The notes under the pieces were generated by a model. The model was given only the letters and a program-made list of their open reading frames with translations, did not search any database and was not told the origin of the DNA. The position numbers and the translations under genes were made by a program. Below, piece by piece: positions 33,391-44,440 of a stretch of 64,000 nt of DNA. Origin of the DNA: Purpureocillium takamizusanense. Lineage: Eukaryota > Ascomycota > Sordariomycetes > Hypocreales > Ophiocordycipitaceae. The stretch covers positions 62,001 through 126,000 of the forward strand of contig NC_063069.1 of assembly GCF_022605165.1 (NCBI RefSeq), given 5' to 3'. The number at the start of each line of letters is the position of its first letter. Position 1 is the first letter of the stretch.

Positions 33391-34917
33391 GATGGCTTGC
33401 TTGCGAGTGGGAGAGAGTGATAAACGAGAGGGGGAAACACTGTTATTCTGGTAATAATAGGTGTGCTTTGTCGGAGGGAATTGGTGGCAGTATAGGACCA
33501 GCATGAAGAGGACGAGATTCATCAGCCTTTTGACCACATATTTATACACGACTTACCTTTACTTCTTCCCTCTTCCCCCTCCGCGGAAACATGACAGCAG
33601 CTTCGAGACCGGAACCGTAGTTTTCGGTGTCACCGTGAGTGTCATGACATAAAGCTCAGCTCGTCCCGGTTCCGTGTTACCTCCATGTGCCAACCAACAC
33701 CACCTTTGGGGCGTGACATGTAGAATTCCAGTACGCCACTTTCGGCGTTAGGATCTACGCCCTCTTTCTTTCGGCGATAGAGTGTGTGTGGGAGAGACAG
33801 AGAGAGAAAGACGGAGGGGGAGAGCCAGCACAAATCAGCAACCGCGGCTGAAGGGCTTGTTTTCAACATTGTAACTGGCCCCTACCTAACAAGCCCCGCA
33901 CCGGCAGGGCAGGCGGCACCTGAGGTGACGGCATTTGTTTGACACATAGGCTTGTTGGTTACAGATTGTTCATGATGCAAAGCGCTTTTACTTACGCCCA
34001 CGAATTGGGGTGGGAAGTGCCGCCGCTTTAGGTGGTCTCGACAGTGATCGGCAGGCAGCGCCCGTCAAGTACAGCAGTGTACTTTGGTGGCGGTCAGGCC
34101 GACAGTACGTCGCTGGCGGCTACGGCACGACGTGGCCAGGCGCTAATAATCCACAGGGCACGGTAGGCCACCAAATCCCTTGACCCAACACACTGAGGTG
34201 GTGCTCGCACGCTCCCTTCATCTTCTCGCAAACAGAAAACGAGAGTCCATTTCTTGACACCAGCCAAAATGAACGGAAGCGGGGAGGATAACGGCCGCTA
34301 CGAGCCACCACTGCCGCAAAAGCGCCGACGTACTGGAAGGACCTGCGACAAGACGACGGACGGTGCTGTAGGGGAGCAGGGCTGGTAGCTGATACGAAGT
34401 AGGTAAGGGCAGCAAAAACCATTTATGTGATTCACAGAGGCGATACCTGGTGCGTAAGAGGGCGACTCTTGGAGCTTGCCTTCGGATGTATTATCGGATG
34501 TCTTATGAAGTCGTGGGGAGTGCTGCATCGACAGACTGAGCCCAAGGTGACATCTATCAACAAGTGCATCTCCGTATCCGTATCCAACAGGCCGATAGAG
34601 GAACGTTACGGCCATTTGTATATGTATGCGATCATATGCAACTATATTGCCTTTATGTGCTCCTACTCTATACATAAACTTTCGTTCCTTTCTTGGATTG
34701 AAGCGGGTTGAAGCAGGCTGAAGCTTCCCCCATCTCCGATCTCGGCAAGTGCGGGGGGGTTGGGGTTCTGCCGAGGTCGGAGAGGGAGGTGAGGGGCGGG
34801 GTGGGCGAGCTGCGCTGCCAGCGAAAGCATGCCATTTCGAACGAACAAGCCGTCTCCCTTTTCCAATCTCCCTTCCTGCGATATTTGGACGAACTCCGTC
34901 GGACAAGCATTGCAACC
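33391..34917. other. Intergenic region upstream of the leu2-type gene
   Basis: This 1.5-kb stretch has no supportable gene. Minus-strand frames at 34120-35002 have no family features, and the longest overlaps the start of the real plus-strand gene. Confidence 0.5.
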
Positions 34918-36417
34918 ATGGCGGAACACAACATTGTTGTTTTTGCGGGCGACCACTGTGGCCCAGAGGTGACTGACTACCCCCGAGCTTTCCCACCCTC
35001 ACCTCTAGAAGGAGAGAGGCTGACTCTGGTTATTTGACAGGTCATTGCTGAGGCAATCAAGGTACGATTCTGGTATTTGCGACCTGCAGTTGAGCACATC
35101 TGACGCAGGATTCAGGTCATCAAGACGGTCGAGGAGCTGAGCCCGACTGCTGGCAAATTCAATCTGCAGGACCACCTGCTCGGAGGGGTAAGTCGTCCCC
35201 CTGGACGACGCATCACACGGGCCCAAAGACATCCACGAGAGAAGTCTCTTGCTGACCTCGGCGTTTCTCCCCAGTGCTCCATCGACCAGACCGGCACCCC
35301 CCTCACAGACAAGGCCCTCGCCGCCGCCAAAGCCGCCGACGCCGTGCTCCTCGGCGCCATCGGCGGCCCTGAATGGGGCACCGGCGCCGTCCGCCCGGAG
35401 CAGGGCCTCCTAAGGCTACGCAGTGAGATGGGAGCCTATGGAAACCTCCGCCCCTGCTTCTTCGCGTCCGACGCCCTCGTCGAGTCCTCCCCCCTTAAGG
35501 CGTCCGTCTGCCGCGGCATCGACATGATGTTGGTCCGGGAGTTGACCTCAGGCATATATTTCGGAGAGCGAAAAGAGTACGATGGGCATAATGCGCTCGA
35601 CACGACTGTTTACACGAAACCGGAAATCGAGCGTATCGCGCGAATGGGCGGCTACCTGGCCAGGACGAGGGGAGACTCGCGGGTCATCTCGCTAGACAAG
35701 GCAAACGTGCTGGCGACAAGCAGACTCTGGCGTAGTGTGGTTGAGGAGGTCTTTAAAAACGAGTTTCCTGATATCAAGGTCGAGCATCAGCTTATTGACA
35801 GCGCGGCCATGATCATGGTCAAGAACCCGAGGCAGCTGAATGGCGTCATGATAGCGCCCAACTTGGCAGGCGAGCGAGGCCCCTCGTCCACTCTCGATGG
35901 CGGTTTAGCTAACGAGTTTTCTGCAGGGGATATTCTCAGCGACGAGGCGAGCGCCATAGCTGGAAGCATAGGGCTCCTCCCGAGCGCGAGTCTCTGCGGG
36001 ATTCCGGGCTCTGCAGTGCCTTCTATCTGTGAACCGATTCATGGTGAGACACCCATCCTCCACTCGAGCCCTCCTCATGTAGACATCAGTCGCTAACGCA
36101 GAGGACAGGTAGCGCGCCGGACATATCAGGGAAAGGGATTGTCGTGCGTCAAGACCCCCTGTTTTCGGACGATTCCTGTCCATTCGCTGCAAGTACAGAG
36201 CTGACATCATTTCCAGAATCCCATTGGCACCATCCTTTCCGTGGCCATGATGTTCCGGTACTCTCTGAACCTCGCCCACGAGGCTAAAATCGTCGAGGAC
36301 GCGGTCCGCGCCGCCATCGACGCCGGGCTGAGAACCAAGGACATGGGCGGCAGCACGGGCACTGCAGAAGCAGGAGATGCCATCGTTGCTGAGCTGGTCA
36401 AGATTCTCAAGGCGTGA
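34918..36417 (+). CDS. 3-isopropylmalate dehydrogenase
   Basis: There are seven exons: 34918-34968, 35041-35061, 35116-35187, 35275-35869, 35927-36043, 36109-36143 and 36217-36417. They give 363 aa, the usual family length. The enzyme oxidatively decarboxylates 3-isopropylmalate in leucine synthesis. Motifs are VVFAGDHCGPEV, VLLGAIGGPEWGTGAVRPEQ, MMLVRELTSGIYFGE, SLDKANVLATSRLWR, DSAAMIMVKNPRQLNG, GDILSDEAS, EPIHG-SAPDISGKGIV and NPIGTILSVAMM. The 57-nt segment 35870-35926 has a GC donor, a GCTAAC branch site and a TTTTCTGCAG acceptor. It is stop-free and a multiple of three, so unspliced RNA would add 19 residues between NLAG and DILSDE. Some positions differ from the fungal leu2 norm (AVPSICEPIHG), so this may be a paralogue rather than the main LEU2 gene. 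Confidence 0.88.
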
Positions 36418-38231
36418 CATGTCTCACGCGAAAAGGAGAATTGGACAGAGAGGGTTGAAAGGGGAAAATAGGGGTGGAAGATTTGAAGAAAATAGAAGTG
36501 GTGGAGAAAAACAGACAGACGGTCGCCCGGCTATCATACAGTGGCGGCGGGCTAATAATGGTGGCAAGGGCGGCAAGGGCGCCTCATCCGATCGGGGATG
36601 CCACCTTTCCCCGTGGGAGCAACAGCTATTCCATCTTACAATATGTAACGGGAGACGCCTGCCATGTTGGTTACAAACCGTATTGAGTGCATACCAAGTA
36701 CGTTAGTACGAAGAAGAAAAAAGCGCCCATGGGTTTTATCCCCGATTGCGGATGCCCGAAAAATACGTGGCGGGGTGCGCGCGCGCGAAGAGCAAGCCAC
36801 CAATCTAATAAGACGGCGAGATGTGGTTCGTGTAAAGGGAGGTTATCGCCGTCGTGTGGACGTCGATCGCCGACGCATGTTGGTCGTCAGTCGTGTCGGT
36901 GCAGCCGAGTAGGTGTCTCTCTCTCTCTCTCCCCCCCACACTTCTGCCTGCCTGCCCCCTTGTTCCCCGCCTTCAATTCTCACTCTATGTGTGTGATCTT
37001 ATTGTTCAGGCCCAACTCGTCGCCGCCCATGATGGCAAGGTATACGTACATGTAGGGAGAGACGAAGAGTGACAGCTCTCTGCCGCTGCCGGGCCTCAGC
37101 GACTCGAGCTGTCTGTCTGTCCCTGTGAGAGTGAACGGCGCCCCCCAAAACACCACGGCGCCTAGAAAGCGGCACGCGTGAAATGCTAAGACTCCTGCTC
37201 AAGACAACTCGCGTTGGTACCGTAGGCGGATGGATGGCCGTCGTCGCCTTGAGAGCAAGCGCCGAAACTGGCAGTACAAAGTATGTACAGTACGTGTGCT
37301 ATGAGGGCTGTCCTTTGTAGCCCTATTTACGGCCTCGTATACACGTTCGACCCCCCAGCCGGCTGAGCCCAGCCTCCAGTGCCCTGCTGCGGGTTAACTA
37401 GCCACGTGCTGCAGCTGCAATTGAGGCCGGCAGAAGATGGCTGGGCAGCAATTCGAGGCTGCCCCGGCGCCGCGCCCAATCGAACCCATCGCGGGCAGCT
37501 GCAGCAGTGGAGGGCCTGCGTGTTTGTTGGGGTTGCCGGGTTGTGGGATGAGCGGCGGCGGCTCCTAGTCGACGATCCCCCCCGAATGATTGGCCCTGAG
37601 TGAATGTCCTTGGTCTATGCATTCAATAGATCCTGAGGGTATACAGAGCCTACACTTCCCTTTTTGTTCCTCCAGGGAGATCTATGAAGCAACAAGGGCT
37701 GCTCGGTTGCTCGCTCAGGCACCTTTTCCCGTCCCGGTGATCTGCCATCTCCATTTGCTCGCTCGAGTCCCACTTGTCTGACACAGTACTATTTACGTAT
37801 AAGCTTGTTGGTCCTGCAAGTCATTGATCCATGGCTGAAATCAAGCTTTGTATTGTTTCCTTTATACGAAGTACTATGCGCTGACTTGGTGAGTTAGTAC
37901 CTACCTAGGGAGTACGTTCTACCCCGCAAATTGTGACTGCCTTGCATAGTGCCATGTTGCTCCCTTTGCGCGAACATGATCCGTCCCTCAATCGTGCGTC
38001 AATATCCTTGGGTAGTGCCATATCGTGCGTCAACATGCTTGGGTAGTGCATCTGCAGGGAGCTTGCCACAACTTTTGTTGTTGTAACCAACAGCAGACCA
38101 AAACAAGTGCGCTGCGACAATATATCTAGCAGACCAAAGTACCTCCAAAGACCTGGTTCGTTCACTGCACTTCACTGCACTGCATGGCCATTGCGGGAGC
38201 CCGGGCCATTCTACTACGCGTGCCGCTGCCG
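36418..38231. other. Intergenic region with dispersed repeat copy A
   Basis: No gene is supported. The region holds a 58-bp sequence (36569-36626) repeated in inverted orientation at 57003-57060, and a CT run at about 36916-36933. Frames at 36664-37072 have no recognisable content. Confidence 0.5.
36569..36626. repeat. Dispersed repeat, copy A
   Basis: It matches the reverse complement of 57003-57060 at about 52 of 58 positions. Most differences are transitions. Weaker similarity continues on the side away from GGGAGCAACAGC. It is probably a relic of a mobile element end. Confidence 0.75.
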
Positions 38232-38342
38232 TCACTGGCTGTCGTAATGCTGCTTGCATATCGCGCATCGAGCCACATTTTTGTGAATTTCAACATCGGT
38301 CTCGTCTTTGCAGTTGCGGCACCAGCGGGTGTTTCCAGTCAT
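38232..38342 (-). CDS. Two-CxxC zinc-ribbon-like mini-protein, 36 aa
   Basis: The ATG at 38342 opens a 37-codon frame ending at 38232, too short for usual gene calling. The product has two CxxC pairs, WCRNC and RCAIC, 15 residues apart, with the ordered surroundings KDETDVEIHKNVA between them and the end KQHYDSQ. Such spacing is what a single structural zinc site would need. I do not recognise a named family, and no partner gene is evident. The composition is non-repetitive and protein-like, but a frame this small could be chance. Confidence 0.4.
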   Translation of the reverse strand: MTGNTRWCRNCKDETDVEIHKNVARCAICKQHYDSQ

Positions 38343-39444
38343 GACTGCTACCTATGATGATGTCAGTGTCTATGAAGTGGGTTGCACTCCTTACGGAACG
38401 TCCTAACCTGGAAGTTCTTGAGTAAATGTACGAAAACTTTGGTGTAAAGTTGACGGGAGGGGTTTTCGCTCTGTCAATGTGCGTATGTCCGGTCTTGTGA
38501 TGTTCTGCGAGATGTCGCTTGGATTATCGTCTCCTCAGATGGACATACGCCGAGCTGCCGTAGCTTTATATCATTCCACGGTGTTGAGTCGAGGCGCTTC
38601 GAGTGTGCACCCTCGAGTTGGCTTGCTGCACGCCATGCCTTGTGTGTTCTGAAGGGGGCATATCGCGGCCTCGAGCCGGGTCAACAAGCACATCATAGGC
38701 AGTCATCCATGCCCGGCAGCAACAAAACGCGCCCCTCTTTCCTCCGACGACCTCGCTGCTTGCCCCGTGTCCTGGAGAAAACTCCCCGTTCCTGGACGTA
38801 GTCATGTGGTCCTGAGACGGAAAGCTCTCGTCATCACACCCGATCGTTCGCTCTGCAGCAAGCTGTTCGGATGCGAAATTTTCGCATCTTATCTGCGACT
38901 GCATAAAAGCTCGCACCACTTTTTTTTTTTTGGTAACAAAGGCTTTGCTCGTCGTCATGGGGTTGCTTGTCCTATAACAGACTGTTCGAATGGAAGCGTG
39001 CTCTTCGACTCCGTGTTTGCGTTTGCCACCGTAACTCGTACCACCTGTTGGTCACATACAGTGGCTGCGCTCGTCCAAACAGGACCCTAGTCCAGTTATT
39101 ACAAACTCCCTGTCTCCGAATGTGCATACGCTGGGCCCGGCTTCAAGTTAACTGGACGGCTGCCAACCCCTTGTCTATCCCGGCCGCAGTGCAAACAAAT
39201 ACGATTGGCACGAATCGCATGGAGGATGCAGGAAAACACCCAACACCGTGCATCACAGCAAAGCAGCAGCAGCAGCAGCAGCGGCTTCCTCTTGCCCATA
39301 AAGGAAGAGCGTCGCGCCGGCTCTCTGCGATTGCTTTTCCTCATCTAACAACACAACATCATCGCCGCTTCCAAAAGAAAACTTGAACACACAAACTGAG
39401 CAATCATCAAATCTTTCCCACGTCAGCCCGTCTTAGCAACCACG
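38343..39444. other. Intergenic region upstream of the 555-aa gene
   Basis: No gene is seen. A (CAG)n tract lies at about 39264-39282 and a T10 run at about 38921-38930. Confidence 0.5.
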
Positions 39445-41409
39445 ATGCTCCCCAGCCAGATCTTGCCCACGGAGGATAATTTGTCCATGCTTCTCCAAAA
39501 AGTTGTTTCCGTAATCCAGGACGATTTTGTCCAGAATGGCCAAACCACTCACCACCCCCTTCAGCGGGAAGCTCATGACCAGGCCATGGCCAGCCTCATC
39601 TGCAGGCCAATGTCCGGCAACGACTTTCACGTGCTGCCGTCCATTTCCGGCCAGCCGGCTTGGGAGGCCATGCTCCGTCTCGAGAATGATGGGCTCTCCA
39701 TCGCGGTTCCATTGCGCCGTGTCGCTCACCCGTCTCGGTTGAGCGATGGCGAAGCCGGAAACATTAGCAGGGCCGTGCAAGTGTTGCGAGTCTCCTGGCC
39801 CGATGCTTCCACCGGACCGTCGAGGCGCCGTCAGCTCGGCCCTGAATTCGACGATGCCGAGTTGCCCTCGACTCGGCTGTTCTCGTGGCTGGCCTCCAAG
39901 CACTTGAACCCCGTGTATGAGGGCTTCTTCGTTGATGACCTCTTCTTGTCGCGGGGCAGGCTGCACATACCGTTGCGTCAAGAGACGGTGCGTCGCCATT
40001 GCCTTTCCTCGAACATTATCCACATGGCTTGACTGATGACCTGTCTCTGATCTCCAGCGAGGCGTGGCTACTGCGGCGCTGCCGGAGGACGCTTGGAAGC
40101 CGCTTTCGACAGCCTCGTCCCCCCGAGGTCCGGCCCCCGACGCGCAGCTTTGGTATGTTCATGATCAGATTCAGAACAAGGCCGCGTCAGTCCGCCAACT
40201 GCGCATCAATCTAGGTCATTCACGGGTCCGGATCCTTGGGTCATTTCGCTGCCAGTATTCTGTGCGATCCTACTCTTGATGGTGAACCCGACGAAACAGG
40301 TTCACAAAGACCTCGACTGCCCCGATCGAGAGCTCTCCTGGTGTCTAGACTCTATGCAGGGGTTCTGCCGAGAAAAGGGGCTCGACGAGGGGGACCGCTG
40401 CCTTGCCTGGTCTCTCGGCACCTTTCCCGACTGCTGGACATACCTTCACTTCACCTTTCACGTCTATCTCCCTGACACCGCTACTGTGGAGAGGACGCGG
40501 CCGGAGTCTTGGCCGGGTTCTGGCGTCATGTGCCCGCGAGGCAGTGTCGTCGCTCAAATTGGGCACAATGAGGAGGTGATAACCTTTGCTGAGGATCGAT
40601 TCTGGATTGGCATGAGAACCGCCACGTCATACGGCGGCAACTCGACGCACGTCAATAACCCCCAGACGGTTGCCTTTGTGGTATCTGACACCGTGCATTT
40701 TACTGTTAAGGCGTCGCAAAGTGACTGGGATGAGCGCGGTCTGAAGAGTCCCGAGGGAGCAACTGGCATTGCCCTCTTCCAAATGCTGCTCATGGTCGGG
40801 ATAGACCGCTGGAGCGCAGGCTGGGATCTCAGTCTCAAACGCATTGACGAACTGTACACGGCCGCGGTAAGTAAGCGCCCGGATCGATGCCCACTTTGAG
40901 CGTCTTTCTTTACCATCCCATTTTGCTCGTAGCCGCCTTTTACTGACGAGGAGACAAGGTCAGGGAGCTGGGAAAAGGATGGGATACTGCCACGCCGCCG
41001 CCCTGCCACCTCCCCGATCGGTTCGCAGAGAGGATGTTTAGGATCGCCAGCGTGCTGAACGCCTTCCAGAAGCACATCGACACCGTTCCTACATTTCTCC
41101 AAGCCATGGCAAAGAGATGGCAGGACGCGTTCCCGGGCAAGTACGCGGACCTTTGCACGCGCTTCGACGGGGCGACGCAGGCGGAGCTGCTTGACAACTG
41201 GTCCTTGGTCATGGCACACGCGGCGCATAAGCACGCATACCTGTCTGAGAAGATTGACAAGAGAGCCTCCGCCATCATGAAGCTTGGCGATAGCGTAAGT
41301 CTACCAAAAAGGCTCCCCCTCTCCCCTCGCAAGCCTGGTTGGGCGCTACCACTAATTCTTGCCCCAGGCCCTCCTGATGAGGCTGAGCAGCGCCGCGGCT
41401 CACCCATAG
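39445..41409 (+). CDS. Hypothetical protein of 555 aa, family not recognised
   Basis: Five exons (39445-39987, 40058-40152, 40215-40866, 40959-41294 and 41368-41409) join without frame breaks. Donors are GTGCGT, GTATGT, GTAAGT and GTAAGT. The start is MLPSQILPTEDNLSML. A hydrophobic segment (WVISLPVFCAILLLMVNP, residues about 219-236) could be one membrane span. The following half has ordered, aromatic-rich sequence (FPDCWTYLHFTFHVYLP; EDRFWIGMRTATSYGGNS; WSAGWDLSLKRIDELY) and a helical C-terminal third (NAFQKHIDTVPTFLQAMAKR; LLDNWSLVMAHAAHKHAYLS). I assign no function. The neighbours are the isopropylmalate dehydrogenase and the cysteine-rich peptide gene. A link to the diterpene cluster 3 kb away is possible but unsupported. 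Confidence 0.65.
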
Positions 41410-42071
41410 TTCGGGAGACTCCATGTCAACACGCTTGCGGTCACCAGGCGTTCGATTCACGGCCGTTTTCATTATTTCAACATCTCGAGTTCGATGCGAA
41501 GGAGGCAAATGTTTTGCGGCTGCCACCGAGAAGATGATCACAGACTGCATTTGCGGTCCTTGGCCCGGGCCTCCTAGGAGCCTCGCGCCTACTCGCCCTC
41601 GCATCAACCCAAGTGGGATGATGTCAACGGCGCGCGTCGAACCGTGCGGGATTTGGGTTTTGGGTTCGGAACAGATCATGCGAGACTGAATATGCACACA
41701 CACGACTGGACTGTGCCTCTCTGCGGTCATCTTTAAGTGTCGGCGGCTACTCCTTTCGTGAGCTTGAATAGGCAGGTCGTCGAGGCTTTCTCCGCAGGAG
41801 GGGGGGTCGCACAGAACTCCGACACTCGTTTAGCAAGAAAGTAGTGAACTTTGAGTTCTTACTCACTAGTGCTCCCCATTGGCGTGACTCCCGATGGCGC
41901 GGCAGGGTTTACATTCCTTTAAGAAATAGTATAAGAGCGACGACCCGATCAGACAGTTCGTACGGACGCTCGCTCGCTGCTCGTGTCTCTCTTCTCAGAA
42001 CTTGCAGAACTCAAACAACGATTGAAAATCTCCATTCTGCTCAAACAGGTTTCTTTTGCTTTCATTCCAAC
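41410..42071. other. Promoter region of the cysteine-rich peptide gene
   Basis: No gene is seen. It carries a TATA-like element (41930-41937) about 135 nt before the peptide start and a CT-rich leader. Confidence 0.5.
41930..41937 (+). promoter_or_regulatory. TATA-like element of the cysteine-rich peptide gene
   Basis: The bases are TATAAGAG, followed by a CT-rich stretch (CTCGCTCGCTGCTCGTGTCT) typical of fungal transcription starts. Confidence 0.45.
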
Positions 42072-42275
42072 ATGAAGACTTCATTTGTCCTCCTCCTCTC
42101 CGCCGTCGCCACCGTCATGGCCCTTGACTCGGCGCCCAAGCAGGCTCTGCCGCGGGACCTCTTCTCCCCGGCCACCGAGGCGGAGAAGAGAGACTTTGGG
42201 CTGGGACCGCGCGGCGTGTGCTGCTGCCTCTGCGACCCTTGCAACAAGCCAGGCTGCCGGACCTGCCTTTGCTAA
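42072..42275 (+). CDS. Secreted 8-cysteine peptide precursor with Kex2 site
   Basis: This intron-less frame encodes 67 aa. A clear signal peptide (MKTSFVLLLSAVATVMA) is followed by a short propeptide (LDSAPKQALPRDLFSPATE) ending in AEKR, a Kex2-type dibasic site. The predicted mature peptide is 27 residues starting DFGLGPRGV. It contains eight cysteines arranged CCC-x-C-xx-C-xxxx-C-xx-C-x-C, so four disulfides or metal-thiolate binding are possible. The layout (signal, propeptide, dibasic site, compact Cys core) is that of secreted defence or toxin-like peptides. The dense CxC/CCC spacing also recalls metallothioneins, which however are not secreted. I do not recognise a homologous family, and activity is unknown. 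A GTAATT string follows the stop, so the transcript may have a 3'-UTR intron. Confidence 0.75.
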   Translation: MKTSFVLLLSAVATVMALDSAPKQALPRDLFSPATEAEKRDFGLGPRGVCCCLCDPCNKPGCRTCLC

Positions 42276-44440
42276 AAGGTAATTCCCCTTTTCGTCTTCT
42301 TCTTTCTGTTTGCCTCCATCGCCGTTCTCACCGCATGGTCTGACTCGGCAATCAGAGAAGTGGTGTTAGTTGTCAGCACAAACTATGATAGCTATAGCCA
42401 TGGCAGAATCAGGGACGGTTTCAAATTAAATCCCCAGCGTTTATCTTGTTCACTCGCACCGAAATGTTGTGTTGGCTAAAATGGCCCGACCAATTTTGTG
42501 CAGCAGCATGTAAATGAAATTTACTATTTACCCAAGGGAATATCTCTACTGGCCCCGTCAGCCCATACGAACCGGGGGCCCCTATACAGTCGTATGAGCA
42601 TAATAATGGACTTTCGAGGCCTGCGTCGATGCTCTATGCCTCGGCTGGCAGGCTGCCGGGCTGCAGCAGGTATCGAGGCCTACGACAATAGCAGAGGCTG
42701 CGCGTAATGAAGTCATCGCGGGCTGCTAGCACTGGCCCCTTGTATACGGTGTGCGGGGTTGACGCACAAATACAGACATGCCCTTGGGTAAATAGTAGTT
42801 TACAATAGTAGTTTCTCTAGCGGATACGATGGCATCACACTCGACACGTAATCCAATAAGAGCTCTCGTATTATAACCATGTAGATCTGGTGAATCGTAT
42901 TGAAGCTTAGCCTATATCCTTCTCGACGTGGAAGCCCCATTAACTTACCTGGCCCAACACTACCATTTGCGCGACCACGGGTATGTCGGCAGGCAACTGA
43001 TCCGTTAGCCCTACTAGCTACGCCGCGGGGGTCGGTCTGTCGGCTGCGACGGCGCGCTACCTGATAACATATTAATATACGAGCCGAATCCCGACATTTA
43101 GATTTCCTCTTCGTTAGTTTCCCAAGCTCCCGCCGCTTCACCCTAAGTAGCGCCGGTTAAATGTGTTTGCGTATATGATGGAAGTAATAGTACGGAGTAC
43201 AAGGACAACTTGTCGTCATGCCTCTCCCTGTGAACCGTGGAACGAGTCACCCGTGTCTCACTCACAGCACTGGTCCCGGTGACCAGCCAGTGTCAATAGG
43301 CCCCACCTAACGTGCCGTCTCAGCTTGAAGACCCCTAACAACAACGGGCAAGCCGGGGCAGCGCCACGACGAGGGGGGGGCGCCTTGGATTCTGTCCACG
43401 ACAAGACTGCACCAGACACCAACAATTGCAGCGCGTGTTGGGCGCCAAACGGCCACAGTGGGCACTCGCACTCTAAGCGCCCGGTAGCCCTACTTTCTTC
43501 ACTGGCGCGCCATGCGTAAGCTCCAGAGGGCGATCTGCAACGGGGACACTCAGCGATAGGTGCTGCCTTGAGACATAATGAATGTCAGACACGGACCAGA
43601 CCCTCGCCGTTGGGGTTTTGCTCATGTGCGATGCGCGACATCTAAAAGCCCTTCTCATGTGTGAGACTGGTGCTTGTGTGCTTGTTGTGGTGGCCGAGCC
43701 AAGTGCCGTACAAGGCTAGTAGTAAGTTAGTATGGGATGCCACGGCATCTCGCGTCTTCGTGAAGCGGACGCCTTTTCGCGGCCTTATGATGAACACATG
43801 GGCAAAATTTCCCTGCATGTACTGACTGGAGGAGTGCATGTGGACTCGCTACCGTGTGGCACCGGCCAAATGTCGCGACGAGTGTAGTGTGTATTCGCCC
43901 GCGCCCATGTTGGGTGGCTGGTGTGATCAACGCCAGTCTCAAGCCATATATTTCCTTATCTTTCTCATGTTAAAGAGGCCGAGAACAGGGCATGGACATG
44001 GATGGTCCTGTCGTATCTTGCGAATTGTCAGCCTCTCACCTGCCTGGAACACGAAGCCAAAGCGCACAGCGTCCCATGTCTCGCCCGCCCGCCCACCCCG
44101 CCGCCCACCCCGTGCATGCGTGCGTCCGTCCCCGTCGCCTTCACCATGAGATGCATCTTGAACCCATGTTGCGACCACACTGGCAATGCGGACACTGGAC
44201 ATGGTAGGTACGTGAAAAAGTCCCACACCATCTCCGGCAGATGGATCCTTTACCGGGATGGAAACGACAGCGGTGGGTTCATAAGACGAAGAGACGCATG
44301 AGGTCCGGCGAGCTCCGAAAAGATTCTCTTCCTTTTTGTGTTCATTAGTTCGACTCGGCAACCCTTGTCATCCGTCCAAGTTGTCCAGTGTCGGGCGTGG
44401 TCTCAGCGCTCTCAAGGCTCTCGCTCATCACGTAGACAGC
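42276..44440. other. Intergenic region between the peptide gene and the diterpene cluster
   Basis: This 2.2-kb stretch has no supportable gene. It holds a small inverted-repeat element at 42522-42797. Short frames at 43939-44361 have no family features. Confidence 0.5.
42522..42797. mobile_element. MITE-like element with 17-bp terminal inverted repeats
   Basis: TACTATTTACCCAAGGG at 42522-42538 is repeated as its exact reverse complement at 42781-42797, enclosing about 240 bp with no coding frame. The ends begin with TA, as in TA-target elements. A direct AATAGTAGTTT repeat lies at the right edge. Only one copy is visible in the window, so the mobile nature is inferred. Confidence 0.45.
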
